Of a stretch of DNA of 64,000 bases, positions 13,101 to 24,048 are shown piece after piece. Position numbers and translations under genes: made by a program. Position 1 is the first letter of the stretch; every line of letters begins with the position of its first letter. The notes beneath the pieces were generated by a model that did not search any database, was not told where the DNA came from, and saw nothing but the letters and a program-made list of their open reading frames with translations. The DNA is from Anaeramoeba flamelloides. Lineage: Eukaryota > Metamonada > Anaeramoebidae. The stretch is taken from NCBI GenBank assembly GCA_027625915.1, contig JANTQA010000030.1, forward strand, positions 2,108,001 through 2,172,000. The letters are read 5' to 3'.

Positions 13101-16100
13101 TTCCAACTTGACTTTATTGTTTTATTTATTGAGCTGCCAAAAACAATATTTATTGAAGAGGAATTTGAATTAAGGATTTTGGGATATTTAATTGAAATAT
13201 TTTGAATTAATTTACCATTAATAAACAATGTTAAAAAATCAGAATGAAATCTTCTATGTGAGTGTGTGATAACGATATGATACCAATTCAATTTTTCAAA
13301 TTTAAAAGAATTTAATTTTGTTAGGTTATTTTTTGTAGTTTTAATAAACAATGATCGATTCAAAATTCCAATTTTTAAAAAATTCTTGGTTTTTTTCTTT
13401 TTTGTTTTTTTTTTTTTCTTGACAACCTTTTTTTTCTTTTTCTTTTTCACATTGTTTGAATTGTTGCTATTATTATTATTTGATTTATTATTGTTCGTGT
13501 TATTATTATTTGAAAATATTTTGAATATATTTAGAGTAATTGGTTTATTAATATTATTATTGTCTTCAAATGAATTCAATTGCACCCAGCAAGAAATTGA
13601 ATAAGAATTTTGTTGCTTTGTAAAATTATTCCAATTTTCCTTATTAAATAAAAGTGAACCGTGGCCCAAGTTTGAAGAATTAAAAGAAATATATGATGTG
13701 TTAATTGACGAATTACAAATTTGTAAAAAAATGTTTAATAAATGTCTTTTTTCTTCAACGTTTAATGTCAAAAATATTTTGAAATAATTTCTTAAAATTG
13801 CTGAAGAAAAGTTAATAGATCCAATATTGATCAATAACTCAGATAATGTGTTTTTGATTGTTAATTCCTTTTTGTTCTTTTGATTATAAAATAAATATTG
13901 CTTAAAATCATTTAAAATGATTTCAAGAAAATTGTAATTACCTAATTTTTGGCAATTTATAGGGTTGGACTTTGCAATGATTAAAAATCTTTTTAAAATT
14001 ATTTTGATCTTCTGCACGCTTAAATTTTTTATTGCTTTGATTACGATCAACATTACCGAAGGGTTCATGAGCCTTATTTTTTTTTTATTATTTTTATTTG
14101 TTTGTTCATTTTTGCTCCTTGCAATTTTTATATTTGGGTTGTTATTTGTCTTAGTTTGTTTATTTGTAGTGGTGGTGATGGATTTTTTTAAATGGTGGAA
14201 TTTTGATTGTTTGTGGGAATAAAAATTTACAAATTCTTTGGATTCAATTGCTAAATCTAATAATAATAAGAAGATCGGTATTATTGTGTTTTTAGTTAAT
14301 ATCTTTGAAGAATCTAATACATTTTTTAAAAATGGAACAACTTCGATCTCAAATTTTGTTCTATTTAAAGGTGAATCCCTTAAGGTTTCAATTAAAAATG
14401 AAATTAAAGTTTTTAATAATTTAATAATTTTTTCATTTGTTAATGTGTTTTTATTGTATCCAATTGAAGTGATACAATTCATTGAAATAACAAATCCATT
14501 TAAATTTTGAGCAATATAATTTTTCATATTTTTACTTTTGGAACTTAAGATAACTAAGCCATCAAGTATTCTAATAATTGATTCAGTTTCTTGTGGTGGT
14601 AATAATTGTAATTCATCCAATAATTTGTTTACTTGAAATTCCGGATTAATTTCAATCAAATATGAAAAAATATTTTTTGTTTCCTTTCGATATCTTGAAT
14701 CTTGTAATAACCATAATAAGTTTTTAATAAAATTGGGTTTGCAAAGATTGTTGCCATTTTTTTGAAAATTTAATTTTAATATTAAAAAAATTAAATCTGT
14801 TAATATCTGATAAACTTTATGGTTAAAATGATTTTCGTTTTCATTTTCATTTTCATTCTTATTATTATTATCATTTTGATTAATCTTGTTTTTATTGTTC
14901 TTGTTCTTGTTGTTGTTTTTATTGGAATCGTTGTTTCCTTTTCCTTTGTTGTTTTCTTTTTCTTCCCCTTTTCCTTCTCTATTATTATCATTTATATTGG
15001 TATTTACTTTATTGTTTTTATTTTGAATGAATGTCGATAAGTCATTCAGAATATTAAAAAGTAGTGTATCTAAATTCATTTTTAATAATTTATCTAATAG
15101 TAGACTATTGAAAGTTAACGATTTATAAAATAATTGAAAAATTAATAATAAAGTTGATTGAGAAAACATTTGTTTATTAAAAGTAATTTTAATTAATTCT
15201 TCAAGTTCCATTTTTGGAAAAATAGCAAATCTAACAATAATAAATTCTAATATTTTGATAATTGTTCGCGGTGCACTATAAGAAAAATAATTTAAATTTT
15301 CAATGAAATGTAAGATGATTTTGGCATTTCTACATATTTTAATATTATTTAATAAATCACTAAAGGTAATTAATAAGAATTCGCTTAATTGTTGTTCAAT
15401 TAGCTGCCGGAATGGTGGATTTAAATCTAATTTACAAATGTTAATATAAGTTAAATGCAATGTGTTCAATGCTTCAAGATTCGTTATTTTTAAATTTGAT
15501 TCAGTAATTGAACTTTGTTGGAATCCTTTAGTTCTGGAATTTTTATTACCAATAAAAATCAAATCTGAAAATTGATTTAAATTTTTTAAAATTAATTCTT
15601 CTTCATTTTTTTCTTGAATTTTATTTTTATTAGTATTAGTATTGTTCTTGTTCTTATTGTTGTTTTTATTGGAATCGTTGTTTCCTTTTCCTTTTTCCTT
15701 TTCTTTTTCTTCTCCTTTTTCCTTTTCCTCTTCCTTTTCTTTTTCCTTATTTTCACTTTGATTTGAATTTTTTTCTTGTTCGTTTATAGCTGTATTTGTA
15801 TTGATTTTATTCAGATTTTTATTTCTATTTTGATTGAGAATATTCTTTTTAATCTTGTTAATTATGAATTCAGAAAATTTTTCATATCCATTGTTTTGAG
15901 AAAAAATTGTTAAATTTTTAGTAGAATATTTGAAACTATTTAATAAATATGCAAAATAAATTTGATAAATATAATTAATTGTATCAAAATTTTTTTCATT
16001 TAATGAATCATTTAATAATTTTGAGATGTTTTGAGAATTTAAAAAATTGTCCATTGACTTTGAATAATATTCATAAAGTTTTTGTATTATTAAATTTAAT

Positions 16101-16278
16101 TGTTGAAATAATACAGTTTTTGTTTTGTTTGTTAAAAAATTCGTATTAATAATTTCAAATAATCTTAATATTGAGCAGGAACTTATACAGCTTTCAATGA
16201 TATCTAAATAATTGAAACATTTTAATAAAAGTTTTGAAATGATCAAAATATAATTATTTAATTCTTATAGATTTGGTT

Positions 16279-16309
<31 letters not shown>

Positions 16310-19300
16310 TTATTATAAGGGAGAAAAATATTAAAAGAAGAACATTAGAATTATTTTATTGGAATAAGGTAAATTTATTTCCAAAAAATATTGGGTGAAT
16401 GTATTTTAAAAAATATTTATTAAATTAAATTCAACTAAAACTATTTAAATGTCTAAAACTGGTATTCAGCATCTATTAGTGTTTTTACGTAATGTGTTTT
16501 TGTATAATATGAATTACGGAACAAAAATTAAAGAAAATGAATTGCTGAGCAGAAATTACAGAAAATGAAGATTTTTTTAATTAAAATTTCAAGTGCAGGA
16601 GGATTTTTAGGTCATGTGTTTGTAGAATATGAATTACGGTACATAAATTAAAGAAAATGAAAGATGGAACAGAAATTTCAATATAGTTTATTTTTTTTAA
16701 AATTTAAAAAGATCAAAAAATTAAAAAAAGTTTTTTAATTCAAAAAACCCTATTTCTTGTTCATGGTTGCTATAAACCGATTTATATGTTTCTTTTGTAT
16801 CGCCAGTAAGGTATTTCCAAAAAAGTCGGGCTTTTTTTTTTAAATTTCCTAAAAAATCATCTTTGTTTGGGGGGTTATTCGTTAATTGATAATATCAAAT
16901 TAAGTTAAAAATTAATACTGATTTGAATCAATTACTTTGGTATTTATTTCAAAATATGTTAGTTGAAATATTTGCAAAAAATGAAAAAAAAAAATAAACA
17001 CTTTTTTTGGTGAAAACAATGTAAGACCAATTTCAATAAAAAACTGGAAATATGAAAAGGGTAAAAATGATTTTTTAAACAATAAAAAATACAGTTTATA
17101 TGTTTTCTATTATATTGGAAAAATTTTCGAGATTAAACAAGTTATGAAAAGAATTTTTTTTGATCAAAAAGAAAAAAATAAAACACCAATTTTCACACCC
17201 AAAAAATATCAGATAAAAGCGAGATCAGAAATTTTAATATCTTTTATTCATGTAATATCATGATAACAAACAAATTTGATTATTATAAAGAATCAAGAAG
17301 TGGTTATTAATGATTTTTTTATATTTAAATTGTTTTAAGACTTTTTAGTTTAATAAAGATATTTTAAAATAAATTTACCCCACTTTTTTGGGAAATGGCT
17401 TAAGATAATATTTTGATAATGGGCGAAAGTTGAGTAGCAGGGTTAAATATAAAAGCATGGGTCTATTTACACATCTTTATACATCCGTTCCGAATCTTCC
17501 GTGAAATTTTATAAGACATAGAGATTTATTGTCTATTTTAAAATTATCTTTTATGAAATAGAAAATTCAATTTCTATCATATCATATGATCAAAAAATCG
17601 ATTTCTGTGGCTTCGTCAGTGTAATTTTTGTTTTATTTTTATTCAAAGACAAAAATTCAAATTCAAAAGAAAATACAGAAACTTTTAAGAAACCACATAT
17701 TATCTTGAAAGTATTTTTCGATCATTGTTTTTAAAATTTGTAAAAACCTGATATTTTAACAATTTTGAAAATTGAAGATCCACATTAATACATGTTTTTT
17801 TTCTGAATTTGTTTGTCTATGTTAAAAAAATAAAAAATTGGATAACTTCTTTTTTTTCCTCTATTATAAAATTTAGGGTTTATCAGAGCCTTTGTCGTAA
17901 CCATTTTACGGTTTGTATACATGATAGAATTGGTAAATAGAAAATAAATTTCTATCTCTTATAAATTTCCATGGTAGTGTTGGAATGGATGTATATAAAA
18001 AAAATATAAATATATTTTTATCCTATGAGTTTTAATATTTTAATACATGTTTTAATATCATAATTGTGTTATATCCAGTATCAAAAACTCTAAATAAATT
18101 TTCGGGTTTCAGGAAGTTCCGTAGAGTTCCGTCAGGTGCCTAGGTTTTTTTTATTTATAAAATTAAAAAAGGCCTAACGTCGGTTTTCTTGAGGTTTTCT
18201 GTTTTATCTATAAAATATATTGGTTTTCGTTAGGTTTTTTTTTGCTTTTCGAAATAAACAGAAAACGCAAGATAAGCTAACGGTGGTTTTCTTCTTTTTT
18301 GAGAAATAAACAGAGAATTGAAGAAATTTTCGTTTTATTTCTCAAATTAAAAAAAACCTAACGTGAAGTGCCTAGGTTTTTTTTAATTTGAGAAATAAAC
18401 AGAAAAGTAAATAAATTTTCTGTTTATTTCTTAAAGTAAAAAAAATTTAACGGGAGTGCCTAGGTTTTCCAGGATTTAAAAGAATAGAGTAAAATCTTTG
18501 ATTTAACTCAATTCTTTTGAATTCTGGAAAACCTAACGTGAAGTGCCTAGGGTTTTTTTAGTTTGAGAAATAAACTGAAAATTAAATCAATTTTCTGTTT
18601 ATTTCTCAAACTAAAAAAAACCTAACGGCAAACAGGAGGTAATTTTGTTGAATCGACTGTCTTTAAAATTAAAAAAAAATAAAAGAAAACAAATATTTTT
18701 TTGGATACTTAAAAGAGTAAATTACAAGTTCCAACAAAGTTTATATTCAGATATTTTTAAAAGAAGGTTTCAATTTATGTCAATAGTTAGTTATCAGAAT
18801 AGTCTAATCTGATATATCTGGCTTTTTGTTTTGAGATTTTTTCAAATTGCAATTTAGTTTTCGCTTTCAAAGGAAATTTTGAGAAAATATTTTTAATTAT
18901 TAAAACTTACTTTTCCAATATACAACAAGAGAAGTTGAAAGAAAACCCCCAAAAATAAATTGTTTTCTAATGAAATTTTGGTATGTAAACAAAATGAAAA
19001 TAAGGCAATATTGAACAGAGAGCAATTTTAAAAAAGTCTGACAAAAAAGTTGATACAAGTATCACTAAAACGGTTGGCTAATTACAGTGGAACTGTTTCT
19101 AGGGAGATATTAAAAACGTTTTTGTCATACTTTTTTCAAAACACTTTGTCATTCAAAAAAGGATTTGGTTTTTAAAATCTTTCACCTTTTCTCAAAAATG
19201 GTGTATCGATTTTTGTTGATATTAAATTCAAAATGATGAGCGTTTGTAATCTATTTTGAAATTCCTTTGTTTTCACAAAGCAATTAAATTGAAAATTCCT

Positions 19301-20159
19301 TTGGTATGAGAACTTGAACGATCAAAATAATTTTTTTGTTTCAGATTTGTCAAGAGGTGGAAAAAAGTACACATTAATGTTTTGTTCAGATAAAAATAAA
19401 AAAAAAAAAAAATAAAAAAAAAAAGGCAAGAGTTTTGGAAATTTTAAAAGTAATTCTTAAATTAAGAAGTTTGTTGCAACGGGTTTCTTATTTGAAAAAT
19501 TCTTTAACAATCAGAAGAAAATAAATAGAAAAAAAAAAAAGGAACAAAATAAAAATAAAAATGAAGAAAATAAGAAAAAAAAAAATCAAAAGATCGTTTG
19601 AAGTTAATTGCATACCTTGTGTAATTTTCGATTGTAAATCTAATTGGTTTGAATCTATTTTATGAAAGGTCTTGTTATTATCTTTGTTTTTGATTTTTGT
19701 GAAATCCAAATTTAAACGAGCAAAAATGCAAAGCAATTCGATCAAATAAATCGGAAGAGGTTCTTCAAAGAGTTGTGGGTTTTTCTCATTGACACAAGAC
19801 ATATAAAAGGTCTCAATTAATTGGATGAATTGGTATTTTTGGTTCCCATTTAAAGTAAAATAAAATTTTAAGTCAATTTGTGATGGCGATTTTGTTGTTG
19901 ATTTTTGTTTTTCTTCGTATTTGGGTACATTTGTTAATGTTTCCATAATTGTTGAAGATAGTAGCTCAAGCAATTTTCTTAATAACTCATTTTTGTATTC
20001 AAAATCTAAGTTGCTTGGTTGGTTGCTAAAGTAGTATGAATGAAAAAGTGGGATCAATTCATCAAATTGATCTTTTTTTTGATTGATCCCAGATTTCAAA
20101 TATTTTACCCATTTTTGGTTTAAAGAATCAAAAGAAATTGGTTGGTTTTCTTGTTGCAT
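2989..20159 (-). CDS. WDFY3: ALFY/WDFY3-like BEACH-WD40-FYVE protein, four exons, about 3728 aa
   Basis: Proposed exons (minus): 20159-19616, 16263-7673, 7542-7371 and 4868-2989. All joins keep frame (11187 nt in total). Donors are GTATGC, GTAATA and GTTTGT; acceptors are ATAAG, AATAG and AATAG. The second and third joins rebuild an unbroken BEACH domain (RDLSLP|MGAQT and VDLQ|SGKFDNPDR). Exon 1 is linked because the ORF opening exon 2 has no ATG, because the phase fits, and because residues 34-75 resemble the ALFY N-terminus. Domains: helical repeats with Asn-rich linkers; a ConA-like segment near 1050-1290; PH-BEACH about 2840-2945; BEACH about 2984-3265; WD40 repeats about 3340-3640 interrupted by a poly-Asn tract; a C-terminal eight-Cys FYVE-like finger about 3667-3717. 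Human ALFY is of similar length and is a scaffold for selective autophagy of aggregates. The FYVE basic motif lacks its paired histidines, so PI3P binding is doubtful. Family is sure; exon 1 and orthology to WDFY3 rather than WDFY4 are less so. Confidence 0.87.
3374..3470. repeat. In-frame ATT/GTT trinucleotide tract encoding poly-Asn
   Basis: A long run of ATT units, then GTT variants, lies inside the last exon of the ALFY-like gene. On the minus strand it encodes a run of about 29 Asn plus Asp between the WD40 blades. It probably varies in length between strains. Confidence 0.9.
5155..5830. repeat. P-family palindromic repeat array, copy P3 (intronic)
   Basis: At least five palindromic units lie in series. 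Cores include GAGAAATAAACCGAAAA with its inverse and TTTTCCAGAATTTAAAAG with its inverse. Between them come the boundary words CGTTAGG, CCTAGG and CCTAACG. A short direct repeat of ACTTGACAGC lies near 5333-5352, and related words (TTGACGGCAC, CGATGGCAC) follow near 5785-5815. Confidence 0.8.
6706..7308 (+). mobile_element. K-family element, copy K1 (about 600 bp, intronic)
   Basis: The left end TTCCCAAAAAAGC and the right end CTTTTTTGGAAATACC form a terminal inverted repeat. The interior matches the reverse complement of 16810-17396, for example TTTTTTTCTTTTTGATCA and TTTGTTTGTTA, and contains ATTGAAATTGGTCG. No ORF is seen, so it is non-autonomous. The right end lies about 60 bp from the intron 3 donor. 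Confidence 0.7.
7543..7672 (-). other. Intron 2 of the ALFY-like gene (130 bp)
   Basis: Donor CCT|GTAATA at 7673/7672 and acceptor AATAG|ATGGGT at 7543/7542. Joining gives RDLSLPMGAQT, a conserved BEACH stretch. An AT dinucleotide run lies inside, at about 7572-7596. Confidence 0.88.
8640..8760. repeat. In-frame ATC/ACC trinucleotide tract encoding poly-Asp
   Basis: CATCAT units on the plus strand encode an acidic Asp/Gly run on the minus strand, in the disordered linker before the PH-BEACH module of the ALFY-like protein. Confidence 0.85.
16484..16690. repeat. Imperfect direct repeat of about 125 bp
   Basis: ATGAATTACGGaACA followed by AAATTAAAGAAAATGAA occurs near 16509-16541 and again near 16629-16661, each preceded by a GTGTTTnTATAATATG-like word. 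This indicates a diverged tandem duplication. Confidence 0.7.
16810..17396 (-). mobile_element. K-family element, copy K2 (about 590 bp, intronic)
   Basis: It starts GGTATTTCCAAAAAAGTC and ends CCCACTTTTTTGGGAAAT, a clear terminal inverted repeat. The interior is the reverse complement of K1 (6706-7308), including TTTGATCAAAAAGAAAAAAA. No ORF is seen. Confidence 0.72.
18110..18635. repeat. P-family palindromic repeat array, copy P4 (intronic, best preserved)
   Basis: About six hairpin units lie in tandem. Units near 18366-18455, 18457-18540 and 18541-18630 each open with GTGCCTAGG and close with CCTAACG or a close variant. Between these words lie near-perfect palindromes of two unrelated cores: TTTGAGAAATAAACnGAAAA with its inverse, and TTTTCCAGnATTTAAAAGAA with its inverse. 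Confidence 0.88.
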
Positions 20160-22014
20160 AAATGTGGGTGTGAATTATAAAAAAAAATTCGTAAAACAAC
20201 AACCTTTGTTCTTGAAAAAAATGAATAAATCCACGATAAAAATTTTGAATGTATTTTTCCTCTGTTTTGAAATAAGTGAAGTTTTTTTTTTAAGAGAGCA
20301 ATGTTTGAAGTGTTTCTTCTTTTTTCTGTGTTCTGATTGGGAAAGTACGGATTTTTTTATTAGGTTGTATAAAGTTATTCTTTCATTTTCAATTTGCAGT
20401 GTTTGTTATTTAAGAAATTTTCTCATTTTGTCTTTCAATTATTTCTTAATAAAAGATTGAGTAAAATAGTTATGCTATTATATTTTGAGATTTTTGAAGA
20501 TCTATTATATTCTTTCCAGAGAATAATTCTTATTAATGTATTTTTATATATTTTTTTAAGATAGAAAAAAATTATTCATCACATATACAATTTATGTATA
20601 GTAGGAAACAAATCTCAGAAAAGATTTTAAATTGTTGATATTAGGAAAATTGTTTTGTGTAATTGCAAATGTTTTCAATCAAATCCTTTTTACCAATAAC
20701 CAAATTTTGAAAAAACTTTGTAATAAACTTACCCAAAGTTCATTAAAGTGGGGGGTTTCTATAGCAAAACTCTTTTAATTGTTTGATGAATAAAAGTAGA
20801 TCTAACTTTTTTTGAAAAACAATTGACTTTTATAGTGGTTTAAAAAAGTTTTTTAAATAGTATTTTTTATTCTTCTTTTTTGATTGATTGGATGGTGTTT
20901 TGAAAGATTTTAATTTCATTAATTGTCATTCTAATAAGTGGTAAATTATAATTTTCAAACTTTTTTTCGTAAATAAATGAATTTGTTTGCAATTTATAAT
21001 AAATATCGAATTGTTAACAATTAAAAATATTGTCAGGTTATTTTTTATGTACAATTTTTTATTCTCTGGTATAATTATTTTTTTTTTTTTTTTTTTTTTT
21101 TCAATTACTAATTAAAAAATATATATTACGTTCTTTTTGTGAAGAATAATCTTAATTGAGATCTAAATTGAAGAATTTTTTTTTTATATGTGCAAAAAAA
21201 AACAAATGGGGGAATTCTCATAAACCATTATGGTCAGTGTGGAAACAAATAATATAAATAATAGAATAATTAAAAATTTTGATATTTGGAATTAATTATC
21301 ATCTTTGTGGCAATTTTTATTGAAAGTTGAATGAAAATTTTGTTCATCCAATGTGTAGCAAATAATGTTTGTAATATTATTAATATTCTATTATTTATAT
21401 AAAATTCAATAATCCATGTTTTTCGATTTTTTCATATATTATTTTTTTTTTTTTGGTGTTTCGTGATTCAAAATACTTGAGTAAATATTATGATAGTGTA
21501 CTATTCTGTAATATTTGAGAAAATTGTGCTTAATTTTTTGCTTTTATTTTTGTTTTTAATAATAAAAACGAAAAAATTTTTGAAGAAAGAAAATAATTCT
21601 GAAAAAAAAAACAAAAAAAAAACGGGTATGTGCTCTAATATTATCGCTGCATATAAAAACTTGCCAATGCTTTCATTTATATCAATACTCGTTTTTTTGT
21701 GTACATATCAAATTTTTCTATTGCTTATTAGGCCACAGTAACTATTTTAATTATTTTTAAATCTCAAAATTTTGGAATTGTTTTACAAAATTAAAAACTT
21801 TAAATATTTTTATCTCATAAATTAAAATTAAAAATAATTTTAAAAAAAAAATACATCATGTTCATGATCATATGAGGGTAATAAATTCATTTTTAAGTCT
21901 TCAATAATAATTCTAAATAAAAAATTAGGAATTAAGATAGATTCACCAATACTGTAGGGCACAATGGTGCGTGTAACTTTTTTAGGATTCAAAAAAAAAA
22001 TAAGTAAAGTCATA

Positions 22015-22390
22015 CAGATTTTACTAAATTCTTTTAAATTCTATAAAATTAACCTTTTTTTTTTATTTTAGAAATTAGATGAAAATTATAAGAAATTTTA
22101 TTTGGGTTTCTTAAATTAAAAACAATAATAACTGTTTTCTGTGGTTTTCCTTTTATAAGTAAAATATATTGACTTTCTGAACTTGTAGAAACACCGAGAA
22201 AATTAAAGTTTTCTTCCCCGGTCTTTAAAAGAGTGTAGAAGAATCAAATTTTTAACAAAATTCTTATTATCTCTGGAAAACCTTTGTACTTACTAAAGGT
22301 GTTTTTTTTTTTATTAAGATATAAAAATACAATAAAATTAAATTTTCTTTTAATTTCTAAAAATAAAAAAAAATTTAAAAAAAAAGTAAA
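22015..22390. repeat. P-family palindromic repeat, degenerate copy P5
   Basis: It contains the ATTTAAAAGAATTTAGTAAAA / TTTTACTAAATTC palindromic core, TTTTATTTTAGAAATTAGATG, and GTTTTCCTTTTATAAG blocks in the same order as other P copies, but heavily diverged. GTAGGGCAC just before it (21957) resembles the spacer words of other copies. Confidence 0.5.
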
Positions 22391-23257
22391 TAGGGTGAAT
22401 TAATAAACCCTTCTATAAATAATAGGAAATTAAAGATTTTAAATATTTTCTTAAAAATATTTTTTTTACCTACAAGAAATAAAAAATACTAATATGAAGT
22501 TTTTTCAGTGTTTCAAAGAAAAGATTAAAAATTAATTTTTTACTCAAATCTTTTTAATTGTGAAAAAAACAAATTGTATTTAAAATAGTCCAAAACCTGA
22601 TTTTTTTGAAAGTGGAATATTATATATATATATATATATATATATGATTTTGTCAATTGTTAGATTGAATGTTCTGATTATTTGAGTTCTTTTTTCGAAC
22701 AAATTGCTTTAATTCTGAAAATTTTTTATATTTGAAATTAAATATCGAAAATAATCAAATTTAAAAATTTGAAAAATCCTAAATATTTAATTTTTTAGTC
22801 AAAAATTTTTAAAGAACTGAAAATGGGGGGAAAACTCAAAAGTATCCAAAGATTATAAGCCAATTTTATGAAATTCTAAATTGTCAGGTTTGCCTTGATT
22901 ATGGCAATTAGCTTGGTTATCTTCTCTTCTTTTTATAGTGAATCTGGGAAATTTTTACATTATTGAAAAAAATGAATCGAGGGTAGAAAAATACAATTAA
23001 TGGTATATTTGGGCTAATGTTAAATATTCAAAAAATTAAACGAATAAATATTATTTGTAATGAATATGAGGTCAGTTACATTAGTATACTTATTAATCGT
23101 GGTCATATCTTCTATAGGGTTGATATTATTTTAATGTTTTACAAATTTGAAATATTATTTTGAATTTGAATATTAAATTAGCCTCTTTTTATATCTTGTT
23201 ATCAATCTAAAAAGAAAAACATCAAAAAATAAATTAAAAAAAATTTTTTTTTACATT

Positions 23258-23451
23258 CAGTCCCACTTTTAAGACACAAACTATAGACGAAATTTAAGGC
23301 ACAAAAAAATCTCAAATTAAAGCACATTTTTTGGAATTTTTTTTTTTTTGCAAATTATTTTATTAAAATTTGAATGTTATGTCTTAATTTGGGATTTTTA
23401 TTATACCTTAAATATTGTTGAAAGTTTGTGTCAAAAAATTGGAGTTGACTG
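23258..23451. mobile_element. M-family MITE, copy M1 (about 194 bp, diverged)
   Basis: The ends CAGTCCCACTTTTAAGACAC and TTGGAGTTGACTG are diverged inverted repeats of the M2 type. Internal words AAGGCACAAAAAAATCTCAA and their inverse are kept. A TA follows the right end. Confidence 0.75.
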
Positions 23452-24048
23452 TAATAAGAAAGATTTTGTAACTATTTCTTTTAAATTGGACGATTTTCAC
23501 ATATAATAATATATATTGATAATTTTTTAGACCAATATAAGATATCAAGTTCTGACTCTATTTTATTTTTAAATAATTTAATTAATAAAAATAAATTAGT
23601 TAAATTATGTTGGTATAAAATTAATAATAATATAAATAATAATAATAATAATAATAAATAAAAATAATAAACATAATAATGCAGATAAAATAAATTGTAA
23701 AGATACATTCTATTAAAAATATAAAAGTAAAGTTTCTCCTTTTTATGGTTATGGTTTTAGCTATTTCTCTGCTGTGTGTAACCCTTTCACGATTTCTTTT
23801 ACTCAAATATCAACGTTTTTATCTATTTTTTTGTAGTTTTTTTTTTTTTTTTGGTAATTTTTTTTGTATTTAATTATTTTGTTGGAAGGTAATGGTGGTA
23901 AGGAATATTTCTATAATTTGAAATAATTGTATAGAAATTTAATTTTTGATGAATATATGCATTTATATATTATATTGTTTAAATATTGTCTTTTCATTGT
24001 TTTTCAAAAAATAAATATTATTTTTTGATATATTTTCTTTTTTCAGAG

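Larger units (their letters stand above)
16264..19615 (-). other. Intron 1 of the ALFY-like gene (3352 bp)
   Basis: Donor ACAAG|GTATGC at 19616/19615 and acceptor CTATAAG|AA at 16264/16263 keep phase 1. It carries K2, P4 and a short tandem duplication at 16484-16690, and otherwise A+T-rich sequence without coding signs. The acceptor is the weakest splice call in this gene. Confidence 0.68.
20160..24048. other. Intergenic region upstream of the ALFY-like gene
   Basis: The 5' flank of the ALFY-like gene begins here. It holds a T run at 21079-21101, degenerate P copy P5, an AT dinucleotide run at 22620-22645, MITE copy M1 and A+T-rich filler. Short G+C-richer patches on the minus strand (21845-21966, 21630-21745, 21295-21385) read for a few dozen codons, but I could not join them into one frame. 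Confidence 0.4.

Noticed and set aside
19060-19130. CAGTGGAAC word resembling a mariner tip
   Set aside because: No matching inverted end was found nearby.
20083-20460. 125-codon plus-strand open stretch at the ALFY 5' end
   Set aside because: It overlaps exon 1 antisense, is Phe/Cys-rich, and has no family signal.
21295-21966. Three minus-strand patches that read like exons (IVPYSIGESILIPNFLF, NESIGKFLYAAIILEHIP, CYTLDEQNFHSTFNKNC)
   Set aside because: No donor/acceptor choice kept one frame through all three; the second has an in-frame TGA, and the first begins in sequence resembling a P-array spacer. A relic or an unrecognised gene remains possible, but it is not supported.
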